Below, piece after piece: positions 26,768 to 36,435 of a DNA stretch of 64,000 bases (position 1 is the stretch's first letter; the number at the start of each line of letters is the position of its first letter). The DNA is taken from assembly GCF_001653135.1 (NCBI RefSeq), contig NZ_BDDS01000019.1:1-64000 (forward strand), in the 5' to 3' direction. The position numbers and the translations under genes are program-made. A model generated the notes under the pieces. That model ran no database searches. It was given only the letters and a program-made list of their open reading frames with translations, and was not told the origin of the DNA. The stretch comes from Pseudoalteromonas neustonica. GTDB lineage: Bacteria; Pseudomonadota; Gammaproteobacteria; Enterobacterales; Alteromonadaceae.

Positions 26768-27937
26768 ATGATGAAAAATAAGGTTATTGTTGTCGGCGGC
26801 GGCATGGTTGGTGCTGCCACGGCTGTTAAGCTTGCTAAACAAGGGTGTCAGGTTAAAGTAATTGAGCACCGTGTAATAAACCCTGTTGCTGTTTTAGCAA
26901 GTGCAAAGGTTGATATTCGTGTTTCTGCAATCAATCGCTTTTCAGAGCATTTATTAGATGAATTAGGTGCAATGCCTATTTTAAAAGCGCATCGTCATGC
27001 CCCTTATCAACAATTAGAAGCATTTGAGCGTTCAGGCGATAACTTATTGTTTGATTGTCACGATATCAATACCACGCATTTAGGTCATTTGATTGAAAAT
27101 AATTTAATTCAAGCAAGCATTTGGCAACAGTTTGCTGAGCATAATATTGAGGTGATTGAAATAACCCAGCCACTGTCAAAAATTGAAGAAACGGATCAGT
27201 ACGTCACGTTACATTATGGCGAGCAGCAATTTAGTGCTGATTTAGTGGTTGCAGCCGATGGCGGGCAATCATTACTACGTAAAAAAGCAGGTATAGGTGT
27301 AACAGGTTGGCAGTATGGGCAGCATTGTATGGGGGTTTTAATAAAGTTAGATGCCCCCCAGCAAGTTAAAACATGGCAGCAATTTAAACCCTCTGGCCCC
27401 GTCGCATTTTTACCCATGCAAGCACCTTACGCTAATTTAATTTGTTACCACGATGCAAAGCAACTCAAACAATGGCAACAACTTTCAGCGGTCGAACTAA
27501 AGCAACAAATCCTTAAACATTTTCCACCTTTAGCTGGGGATTTTGACGTGATTGACCACGCTGTTTTTCCGTTAGCGCGTCAACATGCAAATAGCTATTC
27601 GCACGGGCGAATTGTTTTAGTGGGTGATGCGGCACATACCATAAACCCATTAGCTGGGCAGGGGGTTAATTTAGGTTTTCAAGATGTTGTTGCCTTGGCA
27701 AAAATCCTGCACAACTGCAATGATGTTGGAGCTAAAATACAATTAAAGCATTATGAGCAAACACGTAGAAAGGCAAATTTACTCATGATGAGCATGATGG
27801 ACGCGTGCTACTTTGGTTTTTCAAATCAAGTTGCGCCATTAAAATGGGCACGTAGCCAATTTTTAAAAATGGCGAATGACTCAGGCTTTTTAAAAAATCA
27901 GCTTTTAAAATACGCAATAAGTGGACAATTGAACTAG
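26768..27937 (+). CDS. ubiF: Ubiquinone-pathway FAD monooxygenase, UbiF type
   Basis: A 389-residue flavin monooxygenase of the UbiH/UbiF/VisC family, expected to hydroxylate 3-demethoxyubiquinol at C6 of the ring in ubiquinone synthesis at the membrane. The N-terminal dinucleotide motif GGGMVGAATAVKLAKQG is intact, and the second FAD motif GDAAHTINPLAGQGVNLGFQD follows in the C-terminal third. The position next to miaB and a Met/Leu/Gln tRNA array matches E. coli ubiF, which is why I prefer UbiF over the related UbiH or UbiI. The first two codons are both ATG. Confidence 0.88.
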   Translation: MMKNKVIVVGGGMVGAATAVKLAKQGCQVKVIEHRVINPVAVLASAKVDIRVSAINRFSEHLLDELGAMPILKAHRHAPYQQLEAFERSGDNLLFDCHDINTTHLGHLIENNLIQASIWQQFAEHNIEVIEITQPLSKIEETDQYVTLHYGEQQFSADLVVAADGGQSLLRKKAGIGVTGWQYGQHCMGVLIKLDAPQQVKTWQQFKPSGPVAFLPMQAPYANLICYHDAKQLKQWQQLSAVELKQQILKHFPPLAGDFDVIDHAVFPLARQHANSYSHGRIVLVGDAAHTINPLAGQGVNLGFQDVVALAKILHNCNDVGAKIQLKHYEQTRRKANLLMMSMMDACYFGFSNQVAPLKWARSQFLKMANDSGFLKNQLLKYAISGQLN

Positions 27938-27983
27938 ATTAAAGTTATCGGTAAGAAAGCTTTAGTCTGAACTTCAATTTTAT

Positions 27984-28012
27984 AAATGCACGAATCACTT
28001 CGTGCATTTTAT
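27984..28012 (+). terminator. Terminator after ubiF
   Basis: Stem AAATGCACGAA / TTCGTGCATTT with a 4-base loop, then TTATT, about 45 bases past the ubiF stop. It separates ubiF from the GGDEF-EAL gene. Confidence 0.82.
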
Positions 28013-28163
28013 TATAGACACAAAAAATTGACCTTCTCATACCCGAGCATACAAAGCTTTTTTGCTAACTTTTGCCACTTGTTTGCATTTTAAAGCGTTC
28101 GGAAATTTACGAGTTCATTAATCATCTTTAAATTGCACGCAACCTGACTATAGAAGCGCAAAT

Positions 28164-29732
28164 GTGAATGATTTTTTTATTTTCATAATTTTAGCAGGTA
28201 CTTTTCTTTTAGGTGTGAGTTTAAAGCCTACCTTTTTGATTTATAAAAAGACAAATAGCTCGCAGTGGGGCTTACTATTGCTGTTAATTATATTTTTTAT
28301 AATGGCTTATTGGTGGGTGATTTATTATTTCTTTACTCAGGGTGTGGATACCTTTGTTGCTTCTAGTGTGTCATTGATCTTATTTGGTGGCAGTGGTTTT
28401 GTTGTACTAGTTACTCGATTAAGTTTAAGCAGTATTATTAAAATAGAAAGAGTAAGCGCACAGCAACGTTTTTTAGCTGAGCATGATGTCCTCACTCGCC
28501 TACCAAATAGAAATAAGTTTTTCCGCATTCTTAAAAAGCAAATCAGTCTCAAGAATTCATTTACGCTATTTTTCATAGATTTGAATGGATTTAAGCAGGT
28601 AAATGACAGGTTCGGCCATCAATACGGTGATGAGCTATTAAGTTTACTCTCTCAAAGCTTGCGCCAGCACTTATCCGGAATTGCTAAGGTATATAGAATC
28701 GGTGGCGACGAATTCGCGCTTATTTTATTTTCACGAACAGAAAAAAAATATGTCAATTGTGTCACTGCTATTAATACAGCAATCAGTCTACCTTTTTCAA
28801 TCAGGGAGCAAAAAATAACGGTCATGCTGAGTATTGGTGTGAGTCGGTTTCCAGATAATAGCCAACACCAGCATGAGCTGCTGATACAAGCTGATTTGGC
28901 TATGTATGAAGCAAAAAGGACGGCTCAGCAAGTTGTTGCTTACTTTCCGGAATTAGGACACAGGGCGCGTGAATTAAGTCAGATGTCTACACGGATTGAA
29001 AAAGCATTGCAAGATAATGAATTTGAGTTGCACTTGCAGCCTATATTATCGGCTTTTGGTGGGCAGTTACATGGTGCTGAAGTCCTTATACGCTGGCCTC
29101 AAAAAAATGGGGAGTTTATACCACCAAATAAATTGATATCTGTGGCAGAACAAACAGGGTTGATTTTACCTTTATCTCAATGGATTGTATTAAATTCGTT
29201 CAAACAGTTGAAAAAGCTAAAGGCGCACGGGTTTTATGGTTTTCTTCATATAAATCTGTCACCTAAAGATTTGGAAAGCGAGGAGTTTTATTATTTTATT
29301 GAAATGCTTGTTGAATTGGATCCAAGTGTGAGTAAATCAATTATTTTTGAGATCACTGAAAACGCGATGATGACGAATTTAAATGCTGCGCGTAAAATGA
29401 TGTCTAAATTGAGTAAGATGGGTTTTAAGTTCAGTGTGGACGATTTCGGTACTGGTTTCTCTTCACTGGTCTTATTAAGAGAATTGCCAATAGACCAAAT
29501 AAAAATAGATCAATCATTTATAAAAAACATGCTCAATGAGCCAGCTGCATATGCAATCGTTGAATCTACAATATTTTTAGCGAGTAGGCTTAATTGTAAT
29601 GTGGTTGCTGAAGGTATCGAAGAAAAGAAAGTTGAACAGGCATTAATTAAGTTAAACTGTGATTATGTTCAAGGTTTTTTCTACAGTAAAGCATTGAGTA
29701 TAGATTGCTTTAGAAAGAGGTATTTAAGATAG
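28164..29732 (+). CDS. Membrane-bound GGDEF-EAL cyclic-di-GMP enzyme
   Basis: A 522-residue protein with two or three N-terminal membrane segments (about 5-25, 35-55, 60-85), a GGDEF domain (about 100-255, intact RIGGDEFAL) and an EAL domain (about 265-515). The EAL motif reads EVL (GAEVLIRW), a variant found in working phosphodiesterases; the NLSPKD, EITENAM and DDFGTGFSS segments that hold metal and substrate are intact. There is no RxxD inhibitory site before GGDEF. Both activities are therefore possible. The start is GTG at 28164; no other start lies ahead of the first membrane segment. It converges with the tRNA array, 23 bases away. Confidence 0.9.
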   Translation: MNDFFIFIILAGTFLLGVSLKPTFLIYKKTNSSQWGLLLLLIIFFIMAYWWVIYYFFTQGVDTFVASSVSLILFGGSGFVVLVTRLSLSSIIKIERVSAQQRFLAEHDVLTRLPNRNKFFRILKKQISLKNSFTLFFIDLNGFKQVNDRFGHQYGDELLSLLSQSLRQHLSGIAKVYRIGGDEFALILFSRTEKKYVNCVTAINTAISLPFSIREQKITVMLSIGVSRFPDNSQHQHELLIQADLAMYEAKRTAQQVVAYFPELGHRARELSQMSTRIEKALQDNEFELHLQPILSAFGGQLHGAEVLIRWPQKNGEFIPPNKLISVAEQTGLILPLSQWIVLNSFKQLKKLKAHGFYGFLHINLSPKDLESEEFYYFIEMLVELDPSVSKSIIFEITENAMMTNLNAARKMMSKLSKMGFKFSVDDFGTGFSSLVLLRELPIDQIKIDQSFIKNMLNEPAAYAIVESTIFLASRLNCNVVAEGIEEKKVEQALIKLNCDYVQGFFYSKALSIDCFRKRYLR

Positions 29733-29755
29733 GTAATACTAAGAAGATATAAAAT

Positions 29756-29830
29756 TGGCTGGGATACCAGGATTTGAACCTGGGAATGCCAGGATCAAAA
29801 CCTGGTGCCTTACCGCTTGGCGATATCCCA
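29756..29830 (-). tRNA. tRNA-Gln (TTG), copy 1 by coordinate
   Basis: A 75-base tRNA with encoded CCA, anticodon TTG in the loop after the CCAGG stem; acceptor TGGGATA pairs with TATCCCA. It is the last gene of the array in transcription order and identical by eye to the three other Gln copies. Confidence 0.97.
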
Positions 29831-29868
29831 ACTCTAAATTTTACTAGTTTTAGTTCTAAGTAAGAACA

Positions 29869-29954
<86 letters not shown>

Positions 29955-29995
29955 TACTAATTCATTCTTTAACAACTTACTTTGGTATAAGAAGT

Positions 29996-30070
29996 TGGCT
30001 GGGATACCAGGATTTGAACCTGGGAATGCCAGGATCAAAACCTGGTGCCTTACCGCTTGGCGATATCCCA
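29996..30070 (-). tRNA. tRNA-Gln (TTG), copy 2 by coordinate
   Basis: Identical by eye to the Gln gene at 29756-29830; encoded CCA and anticodon TTG. Its spacer to the Leu gene on the transcription-upstream side resembles those of the other units. Confidence 0.97.
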
Positions 30071-30110
30071 ACAAAGAATTATTTGATAATTTTAGTTCTT
30101 ATCAAGAACA

Positions 30111-30196
<86 letters not shown>

Positions 30197-30239
30197 TACT
30201 ATTTTTCATTCTTTAACAACTTTCCTTGGTAGAGAAAGT

Positions 30240-30314
30240 TGGCTGGGATACCAGGATTTGAACCTGGGAATGCCAGGATCAAAACCTGGTGCCTTACCGC
30301 TTGGCGATATCCCA
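30240..30314 (-). tRNA. tRNA-Gln (TTG), copy 3 by coordinate
   Basis: Same sequence as the other Gln copies, anticodon TTG, CCA encoded. The downstream spacer (toward copy 2 Leu) begins with the CTTTCT-like run seen beside other units. Confidence 0.97.
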
Positions 30315-30354
30315 ACAAAGAATTATTTGATAATTTCAGTTCCTATCAAGAACA

Positions 30355-30440
<86 letters not shown>

Positions 30441-30526
30441 TACTTTGTGTTATAAAACACTTGGTAGTTATTTTAAACTCTTTATTGAGCCGCAATTTAA
30501 CTCTTGCAGAGCCATTTCAAAAGAAA

Positions 30527-30603
30527 TGGTGGCTAAGACGGGATTTGAACCTGTGACCCCATCATTATGAGTGATGTGCTCTAACCAGCTGAGCTACTTA
30601 GCC
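30527..30603 (-). tRNA. tRNA-Met (CAT), elongator type, copy 1 by coordinate
   Basis: A 77-base tRNA with encoded CCA; acceptor GGCTAAG pairs with CTTAGCC, anticodon CAT in the loop after TCACT. The first acceptor pair is a normal G-C, unlike initiator tRNA, so this is elongator Met, like E. coli metT/metU. tRNA-Ile2 (modified CAT) is excluded by the overall likeness to metT. Confidence 0.92.
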
Positions 30604-30608
30604 ATTGT

Positions 30609-30683
30609 TGGCTGGGATACCAGGATTTGAACCTGGGAATGCCAGGATCAAAACCTGGTGCCTTACCGCTTGGCGATATCCCA
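30609..30683 (-). tRNA. tRNA-Gln (TTG), copy 4 by coordinate
   Basis: Same sequence as the other Gln copies. Only five bases separate it from the 5' end of the Met gene at 30603, so processing must cut a very short spacer. Confidence 0.97.
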
Positions 30684-30721
30684 ACAATAAACAAGTGATA
30701 ATTTTAGTTCTTATCAGAACA

Positions 30722-30807
<86 letters not shown>

Positions 30808-30870
30808 TACTTTGTGTAATTAAACACTTGGTAGTTATTTTAAACTCTTCATTGAGCAACAAAAAATAAA

Positions 30871-30947
30871 TGGTGGCTAAGACGGGATTTGAACCTGTGA
30901 CCCCATCATTATGAGTGATGTGCTCTAACCAGCTGAGCTACTTAGCC
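30871..30947 (-). tRNA. tRNA-Met (CAT), elongator type, copy 2 by coordinate
   Basis: Identical by eye to the Met gene at 30527-30603. It is the first gene after the array promoter, matching the leading metT position in the E. coli metT-leuW-gln array. Confidence 0.92.
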
Positions 30948-30978
30948 ATCTTTTTTGTTTGCACTTCATCGTTGAGTG

Positions 30979-31015
30979 CGGGGCGTATTATGCTGATATG
31001 ACCCAAATTCGTCAA
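30979..31015 (-). promoter_or_regulatory. Promoter of the tRNA array
   Basis: On the minus strand TTGACG (31015-31010) and CATAAT (30992-30987) are spaced by 17 bases, close to the sigma-70 consensus. A GC-rich stretch (GCCCCGC) directly follows the -10 box, the discriminator usual for stable RNA promoters under stringent control. It lies about 35 bases before the first Met gene. Confidence 0.85.
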
Positions 31016-31296
31016 CACCTTTTTTGCAAAAAAACACGTATCTTTGTTTGTTTGCAGGAAAAATAAGCTAAGCGGCTAAAATTTAATAAAAATGATGGTT
31101 TTTTGACTGCTGTATTAAGTTCATTTTGCATTTTTTAGGAACTAGGTTGAGAAAAGAATATCTTTTAGTTGGATCTTATATAAAGAGTTTGCTGTGTTGG
31201 TGAATAAAATAGACGTTTGGGCTTGTTTCATCGACTAAGAGTGTAATGATGTAATCGATATTGAAAGTATTAAATAGAATTTTGGGGCTAAAAATA
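31016..31296. other. Gap between tRNA promoter and ychF terminator
   Basis: No gene or further signal is visible in this AT-rich spacer, which separates the tRNA array promoter from the ychF transcription end. Confidence 0.4.
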
Positions 31297-31322
31297 AAAA
31301 AGGCTCGTAAATGAGCCTTTTA
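31297..31322 (-). terminator. Terminator after ychF
   Basis: Stem AAAGGCTC / GAGCCTTT with a 6-base loop; on the minus strand it is followed by a run of T. It lies about 25 bases past the ychF stop codon. Confidence 0.88.
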
Positions 31323-31345
31323 AATACTAATAAAAGAAGAGATTA

Positions 31346-32437
31346 TTAAACGTTGAACAAGAAGTTCATTACGTCGCCATCTTTAACTATGTATTCTTTA
31401 CCTTCTTGACGCATTTTACCTGCTTCTTTTGCACCACTTTCACCCTTGAAGGCAACAAAGTCATCAAAAGCGATAGTTTGTGCACGGATAAAGCCACGTT
31501 CAAAGTCAGTATGAATTTTACCTGCGGCTTGTGGTGCTGTTGCGCCTACAGGGATTGTCCATGCACGTACTTCTTTTACACCTGCAGTAAAGTAGGTTTG
31601 TAAATGCAGTAGTTCATAGCCACCACGGATCACTAAATTCAAACCAGGCTCATCAAGACCTAGATCGGCCATAAACTCAAGCTTGTCTTCGTCATCAAGT
31701 TCAGAAAGCTCAGATTCGATTGCGGCACATACAGGAACCACGACAGCATCTTCTGCTGCGGCAATTTCACGAACGCGATCAAGATATGGATTATTTTCAA
31801 ACCCATCTTCAGCAACGTTTGCAATATACATCGTTGGTTTGATGGTTAAGAAGTTAATTGAGGCAATAGCTGCTTTTTCTTCTTTAGTTAATGCTAAAGA
31901 ACGTAAAGTTAGGCCTTCATCAAGGTGTACTTTTACTTTTTCAAGTACGGCATTTTGTTCTTTAGCGTCTTTATCGCCACCTTTGGCTTTTTTCGCATTA
32001 CGGAAAAGTGCTTTATCAGCGCTATCCATATCAGCAAGTACTAACTCGGTGTTGATCACATCAATATCATCTGCAGGATCAATAGTACCTGCAACGTGAA
32101 TAATGTTTTCATCTTCAAAGCAGCGAACTACGTGGCCAATAGCATCGGTTTCACGAATGTTAGCTAAAAATTGGTTACCTAAACCTTCACCTTTTGAAGC
32201 GCCTTTTACAAGACCTGCAATATCCACAAATTCCATACTTGTTGTAAGGATGCGCTGTGGATTTACAATTTTTGCAAGTTCGTCTAGGCGAGGATCTGGC
32301 ACCGGTACCACACCCGTATTAGGCTCAATGGTACAAAAAGGAAAGTTAGCGGCTTCAATACCCGCTTTGGTTAATGCATTGAAAAGTGTTGATTTACCAA
32401 CATTAGGCAAACCGACGATGCCACATTTGAAACCCAT
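31346..32437 (-). CDS. ychF: Ribosome-binding ATPase YchF/EngD
   Basis: Obg-family P-loop protein of 363 residues that hydrolyses ATP rather than GTP and binds ribosomes. The G1 motif GLPNVGKST is at 9-17, [21 protein letters not shown] is the G3 region, and the ATP-selecting NxxE-type G4 segment appears as [11 protein letters not shown]-terminal TGS domain ends with [16 protein letters not shown], the family signature. It lies downstream of pth, as in many gammaproteobacteria, with its own terminator. Confidence 0.97.
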   Translation of the reverse strand: MGFKCGIVGLPNVGKSTLFNALTKAGIEAANFPFCTIEPNTGVVPVPDPRLDELAKIVNPQRILTTSMEFVDIAGLVKGASKGEGLGNQFLANIRETDAIGHVVRCFEDENIIHVAGTIDPADDIDVINTELVLADMDSADKALFRNAKKAKGGDKDAKEQNAVLEKVKVHLDEGLTLRSLALTKEEKAAIASINFLTIKPTMYIANVAEDGFENNPYLDRVREIAAAEDAVVVPVCAAIESELSELDDEDKLEFMADLGLDEPGLNLVIRGGYELLHLQTYFTAGVKEVRAWTIPVGATAPQAAGKIHTDFERGFIRAQTIAFDDFVAFKGESGAKEAGKMRQEGKEYIVKDGDVMNFLFNV

Positions 32438-32491
32438 AGTAAGATACCTTGTTTAGATTCGTTTAAACGGTTTTACTTAATACCTAAGCTA

Positions 32492-33076
32492 CTAGGGTTT
32501 AAACGAATGTAGTCTGTTTTGTGCTTTTAACACACCGTCTTTTGCAAGTATTTCCATACAGCGAACTGCTTCATCAACTGCGGCATCCATTTTTTCTTGG
32601 TCTGCTTTGGCTGCTTTTCCAAGCACCCAACCAGTCACCATTTCACGATGTCCAGGATGACCTACACCTATTCGTAAACGCATGAAATCTTTTTGATTTG
32701 CCATCTTTGCAATAATGTCTTTTAACCCATTATGGCCGCCGTGTCCGCCACCTTTTTTTAATTTGGCAACACCGGGATCGAGATCCAATTCATCGTGAGC
32801 AACTAAAATGCTCTCAACGGGGATTTTGAAAAAGTTGGCTAAACTACCGACTGCTTTACCACTTAAATTCATATAAGTAGTGGGGATCAGTAATTTGAAT
32901 TCTTGACCTTGGATGATCACTTTACCTGTAAGGCCGTGATACTTAGGATCGTGTTTTAGCGTGCAGTTATAGCGTGCAGCGAGTTGCTCAATGAACCAAG
33001 CACCTGCATTGTGGCGTGTGTTTGCGTATTCGGGGCCTGGATTAGCCAGGCCCACAAGCATTTGAATAGAATTCAA
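32492..33076 (-). CDS. pth: Peptidyl-tRNA hydrolase
   Basis: Releases peptide from peptidyl-tRNA that drops off ribosomes. The 194-residue protein carries the catalytic His in [11 protein letters not shown], the segment GLANPGPEY before it, the NLSGKAVG region, and HDELDLDPG... [12 protein letters not shown], all family hallmarks. It lies 17 bases downstream of rplY, and ychF follows 54 bases after its stop, so one transcript for rplY-pth-ychF is likely. Confidence 0.97.
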   Translation of the reverse strand: MNSIQMLVGLANPGPEYANTRHNAGAWFIEQLAARYNCTLKHDPKYHGLTGKVIIQGQEFKLLIPTTYMNLSGKAVGSLANFFKIPVESILVAHDELDLDPGVAKLKKGGGHGGHNGLKDIIAKMANQKDFMRLRIGVGHPGHREMVTGWVLGKAAKADQEKMDAAVDEAVRCMEILAKDGVLKAQNRLHSFKP

Positions 33077-33092
33077 GGTGCAAACCTAGAAA

Positions 33093-33698
33093 TTATTCTG
33101 CAGCTTCGTCTTCAACTGGCGCAGCTTTGTTAGCTTTGATAGTTACGATAGACTGGTCGTGATCAGCACCTTTCGCTAAATCAACAGATGAAACACCTGC
33201 AGGAAGTTTAACGTCAGAGATGTGGATTGAATCACCGGCTACTAAAGCAGCAACGTTAACTTCAACGAACTCAGGAAGTGCTTTTGGAAGACACGTGATT
33301 TCGATTTCAGTTAATTGGTGAACAACCGTGTTACCAGCTTTAGTTACTACGTCTTCACCGATAAAGTGAACAGGCACTTTAGTGTGAAGTTTGTGAGCAG
33401 CATCTACACGTTGGAAATCAAGGTGAGTGATCTTAGGCTTGAACGGGTGACGTTGAATATCTTTAAGGATAGCTTCAACTTTTTCACCAGCGATATCAAG
33501 AGTAAGAATGTGAGTGTAGAAACCTTCACTTTCTTGTGCTTTGATCATATCTTTATGTTCAAAAGTAAGAGTCGTAGCTTCTTTATCTGCACCGTAAAGG
33601 ATAGCAGGAACTTTGTCTTCGCGACGTAGGCGGCGGCTCGCACCTGTACCAGTTTCTGTGCGTAGTTCTGCATTAAATGTATATGTTTCGTTAGACAT
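33093..33698 (-). CDS. rplY: 50S ribosomal protein bL25, Ctc form
   Basis: Binds 5S rRNA. With the start at 33698 (ATG preceded by GGAGA) the protein has 201 residues: an N-terminal bL25 domain (about 1-95, TGTGASRRLRREDKVPAILYG) and a C-terminal Ctc/TL5-type beta domain, ending in an acidic tail. This makes it the long form, unlike the 94-residue E. coli protein. An upstream in-frame start at 33740 would add a hydrophobic stretch without a ribosome site. The gene begins the rplY-pth-ychF group. Confidence 0.95.
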   Translation of the reverse strand: MSNETYTFNAELRTETGTGASRRLRREDKVPAILYGADKEATTLTFEHKDMIKAQESEGFYTHILTLDIAGEKVEAILKDIQRHPFKPKITHLDFQRVDAAHKLHTKVPVHFIGEDVVTKAGNTVVHQLTEIEITCLPKALPEFVEVNVAALVAGDSIHISDVKLPAGVSSVDLAKGADHDQSIVTIKANKAAPVEDEAAE

Positions 33699-33801
33699 GA
33701 TGTCTCCAATAATTAAAAGAGTTAGGGCCTTTGCGACCAAGGTCCCTAGCCAAAAGGCGCGCTATCATAACACCACCCCTAACTAAAATAAACAACGGGT
33801 A

Positions 33802-33827
33802 TAAAAAAAGCACCTTAAAGGTGCTTT
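33802..33827 (-). terminator. Terminator after prs
   Basis: Stem AAAGCACC / GGTGCTTT with a 5-base loop, followed by seven T on the minus strand, about 30 bases past the prs stop. It isolates prs from rplY. Confidence 0.88.
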
Positions 33828-33858
33828 ATTATAATCAGTGTGTCTGTAACTAATAAGT

Positions 33859-34806
33859 TTAGTGTTCAAACATTGCTGAAATAGATTCTTCGTTGCTGAT
33901 ACGGCGAATTGTTTCAGCTAGCATGTCTGCAAGAGTTAACACTTTGATTTTATCAATTGCTTGTAATTCAGCAGACAGTGGAATTGAGTCAGTAACAATG
34001 ACTTCATCAATGACAGAATTGCGGATGTTTTCTACCGCTTGTCCTGATAATACAGGATGGGTTGCATAAGCAAACACGCGTTTTGCGCCATGTTCTTTAA
34101 GTGCTTCTGCAGCTTTGCACAATGTACCACCGGTGTCGATCATGTCATCAACAATAATACAGTCACGGCCTTCAACATCACCAATGATATGCATTACTTG
34201 AGAAACGTTCGCTTGTGGGCGACGTTTATCGATGATAGCTAAATCTGTGTCGTTTAATAATTTTGCAATTGCGCGAGCACGTACTACACCACCAATATCA
34301 GGTGATACTACAACAACATCATCAAACTTACGTTCTTTCATGTCTTCTAGTAATACAGGGCTACCGAATACGTTATCTACTGGCACATCAAAGAAACCTT
34401 GAATTTGCTCAGCATGTAAGTCAACCGTAAGAACGCGGTCAACACCAACACTTGATAAGAAGTCTGCAACAACTTTAGCTGTGATTGGAACACGGGCAGA
34501 ACGTACACGACGGTCTTGACGCGCATAACCAAAATAAGGAATGACGGCTGTAATACGACCTGCTGATGCACGACGTAATGCATCAACCATAACAATAAGC
34601 TCCATTAAGTTATCGTTAGTAGGGGCGCAGGTTGATTGCACAATAAAAACATCCGAGCCACGAACATTTTCATTAATTTGAACACTGATCTCACCGTCGC
34701 TAAAACGGCCAACAACAGCATCGCCAACTTCAATATATAAACGTTTTGCAACTTTTTGAGCTAAGTCAGGTGTTGCGTTACCAGCGAAGAGCTTCATGTC
34801 AGGCAC
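33859..34806 (-). CDS. prs: Ribose-phosphate pyrophosphokinase
   Basis: Makes phosphoribosyl pyrophosphate from ribose 5-phosphate and ATP for nucleotide, His and Trp synthesis. The 315-residue protein matches class I enzymes from [17 protein letters not shown] through the [11 protein letters not shown] loop, the [15 protein letters not shown] segment and the PRPP-binding loop [14 protein letters not shown]. The start is GTG at 34806, as in E. coli, whose N-terminus is nearly the same. ispE and lolB lie upstream in the same direction. Confidence 0.97.
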   Translation of the reverse strand: MPDMKLFAGNATPDLAQKVAKRLYIEVGDAVVGRFSDGEISVQINENVRGSDVFIVQSTCAPTNDNLMELIVMVDALRRASAGRITAVIPYFGYARQDRRVRSARVPITAKVVADFLSSVGVDRVLTVDLHAEQIQGFFDVPVDNVFGSPVLLEDMKERKFDDVVVVSPDIGGVVRARAIAKLLNDTDLAIIDKRRPQANVSQVMHIIGDVEGRDCIIVDDMIDTGGTLCKAAEALKEHGAKRVFAYATHPVLSGQAVENIRNSVIDEVIVTDSIPLSAELQAIDKIKVLTLADMLAETIRRISNEESISAMFEH

Positions 34807-34905
34807 GGTAGGGTTCCTCAGGCACTGAATTTTTGGACTAACAAGCGATGCAAACGCGTCGCATGTTAACTTTAATTTTATTTACTTGTACGTTACTTCA
34901 TTGCT

Positions 34906-35763
34906 TCAATGTATAGCGTTCAACTGCGTATGGGCAGGAGAGATATTAACGCTACTGGCAATAAAACCACTCCATGTATTGGGGAGGTTTTCAAGAACAA
35001 GTTGCGCTTCTTTTTGCGTTGCAAATTCAGCAAAACAACATGAACCTGTGCCAGTCATCTTTGACGGAGCGTATTTTAGCAACCACTGGAGGGTCTTTTC
35101 AACCTCAGGACAAAGCTTTTTAACTAATGACTCACAATCGTTGCGTAAAGTCTGTTGCTGCCAATCGCCTTTGAGCTTAGGAGTATCACGTTTTAAATCG
35201 GGGTGAGTAAATATTTTAGCCGTACTTATATGTTCGTTTGGATGAACGACGCAAAACCACTTTTTTTCTAGCTCAACATCGACTAACTTCTCACCAATGC
35301 CTTGTGCTAAGGCGCTTCTACCATTTATGAACACGGGCACATCGGCTCCAAGTTTTATACCTAATTGGGCTAATTCATCCAGTGATAAGTGACATTTCCA
35401 TAATTTATTAAGTGCTAAAAGCGTGCTTGCAGCATCGGATGAACCGCCACCGACTCCGCCCCCCATAGGCAATATTTTAATTAAATTTATTTTTACACCA
35501 AACGATATTTGACAGTGGTTTTGTAACAAAATGGCTGCTTTATAGATCAAATTATCATTTAAGGGGATTCCTTGGGTGTCACCTGTGACTTCAATGCTTG
35601 CTGTATTTGTTAAAGTGAAGGTGAGTTCGTCGCCATAATTTAAAAAAGTAAATAGGGTTTCCAGTTCATGGTAGCCATCTTCACGGCGACCATTAATGTG
35701 TAAAAATAAGTTAAGTTTGGCTGGTGCCAATAATGAAAAAGAAGTCATAGTTTGCTTAGTCAT
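34906..35763 (-). CDS. ispE: 4-diphosphocytidyl-2-C-methyl-D-erythritol kinase
   Basis: Fourth-step kinase of the methylerythritol-phosphate isoprenoid route. The 285-residue GHMP-fold protein shows the family N-terminus LLAPAKLNLFLHINGRREDGYHEL, the ATP loop KILPMGGGVGGGSSDAAS and a C-terminal KMTGTGSCCFAEF motif. The start lies one base after the lolB stop, so the two genes are coupled, and prs follows after about 100 bases, as in E. coli lolB-ispE-prs. Confidence 0.96.
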   Translation of the reverse strand: MTKQTMTSFSLLAPAKLNLFLHINGRREDGYHELETLFTFLNYGDELTFTLTNTASIEVTGDTQGIPLNDNLIYKAAILLQNHCQISFGVKINLIKILPMGGGVGGGSSDAASTLLALNKLWKCHLSLDELAQLGIKLGADVPVFINGRSALAQGIGEKLVDVELEKKWFCVVHPNEHISTAKIFTHPDLKRDTPKLKGDWQQQTLRNDCESLVKKLCPEVEKTLQWLLKYAPSKMTGTGSCCFAEFATQKEAQLVLENLPNTWSGFIASSVNISPAHTQLNAIH

Positions 35764-35764
35764 A

Positions 35765-36373
35765 TTAATTAAAGTGCCACTCGTAGAGTTGAATTTTTAT
35801 TTTAATGTCTCGATGTTTTAATGTTAATTTTTTTGGTAACCAAAACCCAGCATGTTGTTGATAATCGCCGTAGCTAATATCCCATTGGCTGCCATCGGTA
35901 TCTTGCCAGGTAATACTTTTCGCTCGACCTAATTCATCTACTTGTAGTGACTCATCTGTAGCCGTTCCTTTTAGCCAGTGCTCAGCATTTTCAAGAGGAA
36001 TAGTAAAGCCAGTTAATCGATGCAATAACGCTGAGGCGTTTTGATCATAAAAAACTTGGTCGTCATACTCAAGCTCAGCCCCTTCAGCCGATTGTTTTAA
36101 CGCTAATACTCGTGTTCCAATAAACGTTGTGAGAATAAGTTGATTTAACTCTTCCTTTTGCTGCCAGTTTAAATTAGCAGATTGACGTTCTTGTGAGCTG
36201 ATAAATGCCATCTTACCTTCAACTTGCCAGTTACTTTGTTGCGATAATTGGTCCTTCCAATTGGCATAAAGGGCTGTTTGTTGATCAATTCGGTGAGCGC
36301 AACCGCTTAAAAATAAAAAAAATGTGAGTAAAATCAAATATAGTCGAATCAAATGTCGTTCCTTACTTTCCAT
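35765..36373 (-). CDS. lolB: Outer-membrane lipoprotein receptor LolB
   Basis: Accepts lipoproteins from LolA and inserts them into the outer membrane. With the start at 36373 (MESKERHLIRL...) the protein has about 202 residues with lipobox FLSGC and a LolB fold that includes WQVEGKMAFISSQERQSANLNWQQ. A start further upstream would run into hemA, which is divergent. It is directly followed by ispE. It acts together with Lnt, also encoded in this window. Confidence 0.93.
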   Translation of the reverse strand: MESKERHLIRLYLILLTFFLFLSGCAHRIDQQTALYANWKDQLSQQSNWQVEGKMAFISSQERQSANLNWQQKEELNQLILTTFIGTRVLALKQSAEGAELEYDDQVFYDQNASALLHRLTGFTIPLENAEHWLKGTATDESLQVDELGRAKSITWQDTDGSQWDISYGDYQQHAGFWLPKKLTLKHRDIKIKIQLYEWHFN

Positions 36374-36435
36374 ATTCAGCTGATTTTTGGTAAAATTATT
36401 GCCTTTCGAGCATGGCTTAGCAATATTTGGCAAAT
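36374..36435. promoter_or_regulatory. Divergent promoter region lolB/hemA
   Basis: Only 62 bases separate the divergent starts of lolB and hemA; both promoters must overlap here or extend into the coding parts. The same divergent pair is found in E. coli. I do not place exact boxes. Confidence 0.45.
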
